Below are positions 62,220 through 64,000 of a DNA stretch of 64,000 nt, one piece after another. This stretch comes from Sisyra terminalis (Eukaryota; Arthropoda; Insecta; Neuroptera; Sisyridae): positions 37,397,050-37,461,049 of the forward strand of contig OY292277.1 of the NCBI GenBank assembly GCA_958496175.1, read 5' to 3'. Position 1 is the stretch's first letter; each line of letters begins with the position of its first letter. Under the pieces are notes generated by a model that had not been told where the DNA came from, did not search any database, and worked only from the letters and a program-made list of their open reading frames with translations. A program made the translations under genes and the position numbers.

Positions 62220-62519
62220 GCCAATTGCGCCACGGAGGCCGATGATCAGGCGACCAAATATAACATATATAAATATATGGGCAACTTACTCGTAAAGTGC
62301 TAAAAAAGTTATGCGTTTTTTGAACAACAGAAGTATGGATGTGGTGTTGTGCAGCAGGAGCAGCTGAAAATGGTCGGGTTTCAGTTGGTAATTCACGAGG
62401 ACTACTCAATTCAGATGCTGATTTTGATAGATGTTTTCCAAGAGAAGCTGAATTTTTCTCCAGCGCCACATCATTCATGTATTCCACATCATTCGTTTCT
62501 AAATTCAAACGTGCTCTTT
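44903..62519 (-). CDS. Mctp: Mctp, multiple C2 domain and transmembrane region protein (5' end outside or unseen)
   Basis: Nine coding exons join in phase: 62519-62290, 62108-61955, 61854-61670, 61614-61168, 48792-48485, 46439-46253, 46196-46000, 45943-45260 and 45203-44903, giving 896 visible residues and a TAA stop. The order is a polar Ser/Pro-rich N-region (1-189), C2A (about 207-325), C2B (about 356-470), C2C (about 515-625), a first membrane segment near 700-728, an acidic Lys/Asp/Glu loop (746-765) and a second membrane segment (about 803-830) before a short cytosolic tail. All three C2 domains keep acidic Ca-binding loops: [10 protein letters not shown] and DYDWGLQDD in C2[11 protein letters not shown] and WDKEKSRDD in C2[11 protein letters not shown] and YDEDRDH in C2C. 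The family is known for Ca-dependent membrane binding at ER and endosomes, with roles in synaptic homeostasis in flies. No upstream start exon was recognised between 62520 and 64000, so the first exon is probably outside. The assignment rests on recognised family wording, not on a search. Confidence 0.95.
45260..45943 (-). CDS. Mctp: Mctp exon, C2C end, first membrane segment, acidic loop
   Basis: 684 nt, acceptor ttgtattttcag, donor TTAAAAA|gtattt. It continues C2C with [20 protein letters not shown] and [10 protein letters not shown], then a basic amphipathic part ([20 protein letters not shown]), a hydrophobic segment ([15 protein letters not shown] and the following PTFGLLYFL), an Asp/Glu/Lys run ([14 protein letters not shown]) and the helix [20 protein letters not shown]. 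The split codon is Asn (AA+T). The hydrophobic stretch may be a hairpin or a single span. Confidence 0.96.
46000..46196 (-). CDS. Mctp: Mctp exon, first half of C2C
   Basis: 197 nt, acceptor tttaattttttag, donor ACCTT|gtaagt. It begins [20 protein letters not shown], which is near-diagnostic for the Mctp third C2 domain, and includes acidic loop 1 ([17 protein letters not shown]). It ends CWNKIFT with a split Phe codon (TT+T). The flanking introns are both 56 nt. Confidence 0.96.
46253..46439 (-). CDS. Mctp: Mctp exon, end of C2B and linker
   Basis: 187 nt, acceptor ctttttcttag, donor CGCTAT|gtaata. The first base completes Arg, giving [20 protein letters not shown] across the junction. It carries the last strands of C2B ([16 protein letters not shown]) and the linker [19 protein letters not shown] that precedes C2C, leaving in phase 0 after ARY. 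The next intron is 56 nt. Confidence 0.95.
46838..47514 (-). pseudogene. LINE RT C-terminal region, decayed, in Mctp intron
   Basis: On the complementary strand the frame reads [60 protein letters not shown] (the YLG..D..L.W..HI block), then [20 protein letters not shown] with LIDWGGG, a stop, and finally [20 protein letters not shown] with [10 protein letters not shown]. The order and motifs fit a CR1/jockey-like RT tail. A run of 11 G in the WGGG codons and a few stops break it. It runs in sense with Mctp inside intron 46440-48484. SINE copies abut its upstream side. Confidence 0.7.
47159..47169. repeat. 11-bp poly-C tract
   Basis: A C homopolymer (G-run on the minus strand) in very AT-rich DNA, positioned at the WGGG codons of the LINE remnant 46838-47514, so it probably grew from existing glycine codons. 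Confidence 0.85.
47515..47650 (-). mobile_element. SINE copy, 5'-truncated, first of a tandem pair
   Basis: The complementary strand has the B box GAGTTCGAATCTTG, then the body with AGTCGCTGAAACACTAATAA and AAAGCGACGGTTAATAATAA. The tRNA head is cut. It sits between the LINE remnant and the second SINE. Confidence 0.75.
47651..47822 (-). mobile_element. SINE copy, full length, second of the tandem pair
   Basis: The complementary strand runs from the head AGCCTACCAGTGGCTAAGTT through B box GGTTCGATCTCCG to AAAGCGACGGTAAATAACAA. Its A-rich end abuts the truncated copy at 47515-47650, in the same orientation. Confidence 0.8.
48027..48276. mobile_element. hAT-type MITE with 8-bp target duplication
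   Basis: Ends CAGGGGTGGTGAACC and GGTTCGCCATCCCTA. Flanks ATCTATGC (48019-48026) and ATCTATAC (48277-48284) form an 8-bp duplication with one change, as hAT insertions leave. It is 250 bp with no transposase, inside Mctp intron 46440-48484. Confidence 0.8.
48485..48792 (-). CDS. Mctp: Mctp exon, most of C2B
   Basis: 308 nt, acceptor tttgttgcag, donor GGAAG|gttagt; phase 0 in, two bases out (AG+A = Arg). It starts [20 protein letters not shown], a typical inter-C2 linker, then the second C2 domain with loop 1 [11 protein letters not shown] and loop 3 [12 protein letters not shown], so all the usual acidic positions are present. The upstream intron is the 12.4-kb one; the downstream intron (46440-48484) holds LINE, SINE and hAT remnants. 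Confidence 0.95.
48793..51661. other. 3' part of the large Mctp intron, no gene seen
   Basis: A 128-codon plus frame at 49362-49748 is Ile/Asn/Lys-rich without recognisable motifs; chance is likely. Small palindromes lie at 51256-51301 and 51310-51333. The hAT-type MITE at 50544-50819 is also here. Confidence 0.45.
50544..50819. mobile_element. hAT-type MITE with perfect 8-bp target duplication
   Basis: TCTATTCT occurs on both sides (50536-50543 and 50820-50827). The element starts AGGGGTCAGAAGTAGGACAG, ends ACTGTGACC, and contains GCTTGCGAGCCGCATGTAGC, the motif shared with copies at 14303-14710, 38700-38750 and 56551-56798. No coding frame. Confidence 0.8.
51662..52068 (-). pseudogene. Tc1/mariner-type transposase relic, multiply frameshifted
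   Basis: Read on the complementary strand, fragments in different frames line up with the mid and C-terminal transposase: [27 protein letters not shown], stop, VMV, stop, [13 protein letters not shown], then INLITG or [16 protein letters not shown] in the shifted frame, HKVRIN, stop, EWSKNN, and finally [11 protein letters not shown], the equivalent of the SPDLNPMDF block. Several stops and at least two frameshifts make it non-functional. It lies inside the 12.4-kb Mctp intron in sense orientation. No terminal repeats were located with confidence. Confidence 0.65.
52530..52670 (+). repeat. dispersed TGTCA-rich repeat, plus copy
   Basis: Counterpart of 18001-18140 in the opposite orientation, inside the large Mctp intron. 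It is followed at about 52735-52800 by TTTCAGCGAAATCGATTGAA and ACCGACAGACCAAC, wording often seen at the ends of insect non-autonomous elements. Confidence 0.5.
53042..53253. mobile_element. MITE, relative of the 7056-7255 element
   Basis: Shares GGCAACGTTGCATTTTCTAC, TTAATCGCGAATTAAATTAA and the mirrored GGAACGTTGCCAAATATTGG, with diverged outermost bases. It is located in the 12.4-kb Mctp intron. Confidence 0.7.
53520..53594. repeat. near-perfect 75-bp palindrome
   Basis: Arms AAATAAGAAGAC...CAGGTTGTTTAAGATCGG and the mirrored CCGATCTTAAGCAACCTG...GTCTTCTTATTT meet with almost no loop at GTTTTAAAC. It would extrude as a long hairpin. Either a minimal foldback element or a deletion derivative of one. 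Confidence 0.75.
54869..55447 (-). CDS. Mctp: candidate alternative first exon of Mctp (193 codons)
   Basis: An ATG at 55447 opens 193 codons that run to a plausible donor, CATAAG|gtatatat; without splicing the frame stops three codons later. In-frame TAG and TGA lie just upstream of the ATG, so this is a true 5' start. The donor is phase 0 and the next Mctp exon (acceptor after 48792) also begins in phase 0, so a transcript starting here would give [15 protein letters not shown] and a protein with C2B, C2C and both membrane segments but no C2A. The residues show a basic N-terminal helix ([16 protein letters not shown]), a long Ser/Asp/Glu-rich disordered middle (about residues 80-165) and a charged C-terminal helix ([15 protein letters not shown]). 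I recognise no domain. It could instead be a nested single-exon gene, but its strand, phase and place inside the large intron favour an Mctp isoform. Confidence 0.7.
56551..56798. mobile_element. hAT-type MITE, diverged family member
   Basis: Left CAATGTCGGTAACCTTT and right AGGTTGCCGGCGCCT are inverted matches. GAGCCGCGTGTGATTCGCG lies at the right end. No clear 8-bp duplication, so the call rests on the inverted ends and motif. Confidence 0.55.
56799..60679. other. central part of the large Mctp intron, no gene seen
   Basis: AT-rich. GTGACGTCAT occurs at about 57561 and 58606 in similar wording, perhaps two ends of decayed repeats. No exon-like frame found. Confidence 0.45.
60680..60830 (-). 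promoter_or_regulatory. CpG-richer island in Mctp intron, candidate internal promoter
   Basis: Within the 12.4-kb intron this block has many CpG (GCGATAGCGATTCCCGGCGG, TCTCGCGCG, GCGTCGAAAG), an E-box CACGTG at about 60744 and the symmetric AAAATCGATTTT. It is about 5 kb upstream of the candidate alternative first exon and has no frame of its own, so a promoter or enhancer role is only a guess. Confidence 0.25.
61168..61614 (-). CDS. Mctp: Mctp exon, C2A domain
   Basis: 447 nt, 149 codons, phase 0 at both ends; acceptor ctttttcaacag, donor CAA|gtaggt. It opens with a charged helix ([16 protein letters not shown]) and then carries the whole first C2 domain from [14 protein letters not shown] to the closing strand [16 protein letters not shown]. 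Acidic loop 1 is [10 protein letters not shown] and loop 3 is [11 protein letters not shown], the usual Ca-coordinating set. The following intron is 12375 nt and holds the candidate alternative first exon. Confidence 0.96.
61670..61854 (-). CDS. Mctp: Mctp exon, linker before C2A
   Basis: 185 nt, acceptor ttattcacag, donor GCG|gtaata. It starts with AT completing the split Asp codon and ends in phase 0. The residues run [20 protein letters not shown] to [13 protein letters not shown], which leads straight into the [13 protein letters not shown] helix of the next exon. A Gly/Pro/Ser-rich stretch ([18 protein letters not shown]) suggests a flexible linker. The introns on either side are only 100 nt and 55 nt. 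Confidence 0.9.
61955..62108 (-). CDS. Mctp: Mctp exon, basic/Ser-rich linker
   Basis: 154 nt, acceptor ttatttcctag, donor CTG|gtaagt. It enters in phase 0 and leaves one base of a split codon (G+AT = Asp). It begins [20 protein letters not shown] and continues with a Ser/His/Arg-rich low-complexity stretch ending in HRQHNIT. There is no fold. The basic block suits a cytosolic N-terminal tail ahead of the first C2 domain. The upstream intron (62109-62289) contains tRNA-Asn. Confidence 0.88.
62166..62239 (-). tRNA. tRNA-Asn(GTT)
   Basis: The complementary strand folds as a full cloverleaf. The acceptor stem GCCTCCG/CGGGGGC has one G-U pair, the D arm is GCGC/GCGC, the anticodon stem TTCGG/CCGAA encloses loop CTGTTAA with anticodon GTT, the T arm GGTGG/CCACC has loop TTCGAGC, and the discriminator is G. 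There is no intron or variable-arm oddity. A T-run Pol III terminator follows immediately (62143-62163 region). The gene lies wholly inside the 181-nt Mctp intron 62109-62289, in the same orientation as Mctp. Confidence 0.98.
62290..62519 (-). CDS. Mctp: Mctp exon, N-terminal polar region
   Basis: First visible Mctp exon, 230 nt. The acceptor follows a long T-run ending in ttatttctag, and the donor is CGA|gtaagt. It enters with two bases of a split codon and leaves in phase 0. The 76 residues are rich in Ser, Glu and Asn and end in [10 protein letters not shown], with no domain recognised. Residues in frame include [14 protein letters not shown] and [14 protein letters not shown]. The exon is bounded by intron-borne tRNA genes on both sides: Ala and Phe upstream, Asn downstream. 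Confidence 0.85.
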
Positions 62520-62609
62520 CTAGAAATAAAAAAAAAAAAATTCTTTAAAATTTAATAATCTAATAAGAGTATAGCTTATAAAAACAGGATCAAAAAAAAA
62601 AAAAAAATT

Positions 62610-62682
62610 TGGAGGCGCCGGGCATCGATCCCGGTACCTCTCGCATGCTAAGCGAGCGCTCTACCATCTGAGCTACGCCCCC
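62610..62682 (-). tRNA. tRNA-Ala(AGC)
   Basis: Complete cloverleaf on the complementary strand. The acceptor stem GGGGGCG/CGCCTCC carries the G3:U70 pair that marks alanine tRNAs, the anticodon loop TTAGCAT has anticodon AGC, the T loop is TCGATGC and the discriminator is A. A long T-run (complement of 62592-62606) acts as the Pol III terminator. It lies in the Mctp intron upstream of the 62519 exon, co-oriented with Mctp. Confidence 0.98.
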
Positions 62683-62859
62683 CGTTATATTATCAAGAAA
62701 ATCGTACATATATAAACAAACGTATTATATAAATAACATTTACTTATTATTTTATTTTTATTATTACACAATAAAAAGTTATGACTTAATTTAAAATTTT
62801 TATTGCATTTCAATTATATTTTACTGAATCAGATAAAACAAAAAATAAAAAAAAAAAAT

Positions 62860-62932
62860 TGCCGAAACCAGGGATCGAACCAGGGACCTTTAGATCTTCA
62901 GTCTAACGCTCTCCCAACTGAGCTATTTCGGC
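62860..62932 (-). tRNA. tRNA-Phe(GAA)
   Basis: Complete cloverleaf on the complementary strand: acceptor stem GCCGAAA/TTTCGGC, D arm with AGCTCAGTTGGGAGAGC, anticodon loop CTGAAGA (anticodon GAA), T arm CCTGG/CCAGG-type with loop TTCGATC, discriminator A. A T-rich terminator follows directly. It sits 177 nt upstream of tRNA-Ala in the same Mctp intron and orientation. Confidence 0.98.
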
Positions 62933-63411
62933 TTGTGGTAGTTTTTCGTTAGAGAACTATACGGTTTTAGAATCTCTTATAATTTTCTAATTTTAAATAT
63001 TTTTTTATCCTATTAATTAATTACTCATTTAATAACTATTAATTATTTTCCTATTTACTTAAAAACAGTTATTTATTAAATTGATGCAATCAAGCTATAA
63101 TTAAATAATGTATTTATATAACAATAATTTCTGACCTGAATGCATCCGTTCAAATATACCATAGTATTAAGCAAATAATAATCCTTTATTTCATTAGTTC
63201 TAAAAGTTTAGTTAGTCCAATTTAAGTAGAGCTTGAATTAATATGTAAATACATATTAATTATTTTAATCATTTTTCTTTTATCACGTTGTTTTTATCTT
63301 GGTTTTGTGTATTTTCTATTATCTTGGTTTCTACATAAATCATGGAGTTTCTTATCAAAAATGCAGTTTTAATATTCTGTAATCCTCTAGATTTTTAAGT
63401 TTATAGAGCAT

Positions 63412-63536
63412 CCTGTTAAAAATGGCCCATTTAAAGGCATTTTAATGTTCAAAGTTCCATTAAAATCGTTTGAAATTATTAAAGGCAGTTTATATGTAAT
63501 GGTCTGAAAATGCCTCTTAATATCTTTTTTAACAGG
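63412..63536 (-). mobile_element. dispersed short repeat, copy 2 of 2, inverted ends
   Basis: Ends CCTGTTAAAAA and TTTTTTAACAGG. The interior matches 20167-20307 when complemented. MITE-like, about 125 bp. Confidence 0.6.
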
Positions 63537-63867
63537 GTACCCTATCCTACACCGTTTAGTCAATAACATTTTAAAATTTGAATTTTCTTCTGCTATTCGA
63601 TGAGAAACCGTTCGTAGATATTATAGAACGAATCCATTCTTTTGTGACAAAATAATGGTATAAGCTTGGATCAGGAACGTCGAAATTTGAGAATTGTTTT
63701 TGAATGGTTTCGATATTATTCCTGTAAGTATTGTTCACTCGAATGCAATTTGTACGTAAATTTTGACATGGAAGAAATAAAGTAGTGATTGTTGTTTTCA
63801 AATATGTATTAATATTGTATTATGTAAAATTAAATTTTCTAAATAAAGTCTACTTTGGGCAAGTCCA

Positions 63868-64000
63868 CTTCAGCACACCCACAATTTGGCAACGTTGGAT
63901 TTTCGACTTTGTTTTAATTAAATTCGCGATTAAATTGGTCCATAATAAAAATAACCGTCGGTTCTTCATTTCTGGCTTGTCAAAGTTTCCGTACAAATTG
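63868..64000. mobile_element. MITE left part, same family, truncated by the window end
   Basis: Begins CTTCAGCACACCCACAATTT and continues GGCAACGTTGGATTTTCGAC and TTCGCGATTAAATTGGTCCA, matching the left arm of 7056-7255. The right arm is not seen before the sequence ends. Confidence 0.65.

Noticed and set aside
1..64000. CRISPR arrays, rRNA genes, riboswitches, bacterial promoters or operons
   Set aside because: No regularly spaced repeats, rRNA wording or bacterial gene organisation; introns and SINEs show this is nuclear insect DNA.

Overview
The window looks like AT-rich nuclear DNA of an insect. The evidence is one well-conserved animal gene with introns of about 55 to 181 nt plus two long ones, Pol III tRNA genes with T-run terminators, a tRNA-derived SINE family, and decayed LINE, mariner and hAT-type elements. 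The gene's wording is closest, from memory, to fly Mctp, so a dipteran is the best guess, but the order cannot be fixed from the sequence. There are no bacterial operons, rRNA genes or CRISPR arrays.

Right third (44.9-62.5 kb, minus strand). This holds the 3' nine coding exons of Mctp, a multiple-C2-domain, two-transmembrane protein of ER or endosomal membranes. I joined the exons by GT/AG sites and reading phase, giving 896 visible residues and a natural stop. The 5' end lies beyond the window or was not recognised. Three introns near the 3' end are each exactly 56 nt. A 12.4-kb intron contains a 193-codon ATG exon (54869-55447) whose donor is in phase with the next Mctp exon, so it is a candidate alternative first exon for an isoform lacking C2A. 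Three intact tRNA genes, Asn-GTT, Ala-AGC and Phe-GAA, lie in sense orientation in the 5' introns. The tRNA-Asn fills much of a 181-nt intron.

Left two thirds (1-44.9 kb). This is downstream of Mctp and is mostly non-coding AT-rich DNA with many old mobile elements. They include at least seven copies of a tRNA-Ser-like SINE, four 5'-truncated LINE reverse-transcriptase fragments, a mariner transposase C-terminus, and many inverted-repeat MITEs: TA-flanked, TTAA-flanked, hAT-like with 8-bp target duplications, and hairpin-only. One older element at 29.8-31.4 kb carries two later insertions. Three or four short coding-like islands remain without secure assignment: a possible terminal exon at 464-591 (+), a coding-like stretch at 22.7-23.0 kb (+), a FLYWCH-like zinc-finger remnant at 28.53-28.89 kb (+), and a 47-codon ORF at 42255-42398 (-).

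Only Mctp and the tRNAs are secure functional genes. Everything else is repeat-derived or tentative.
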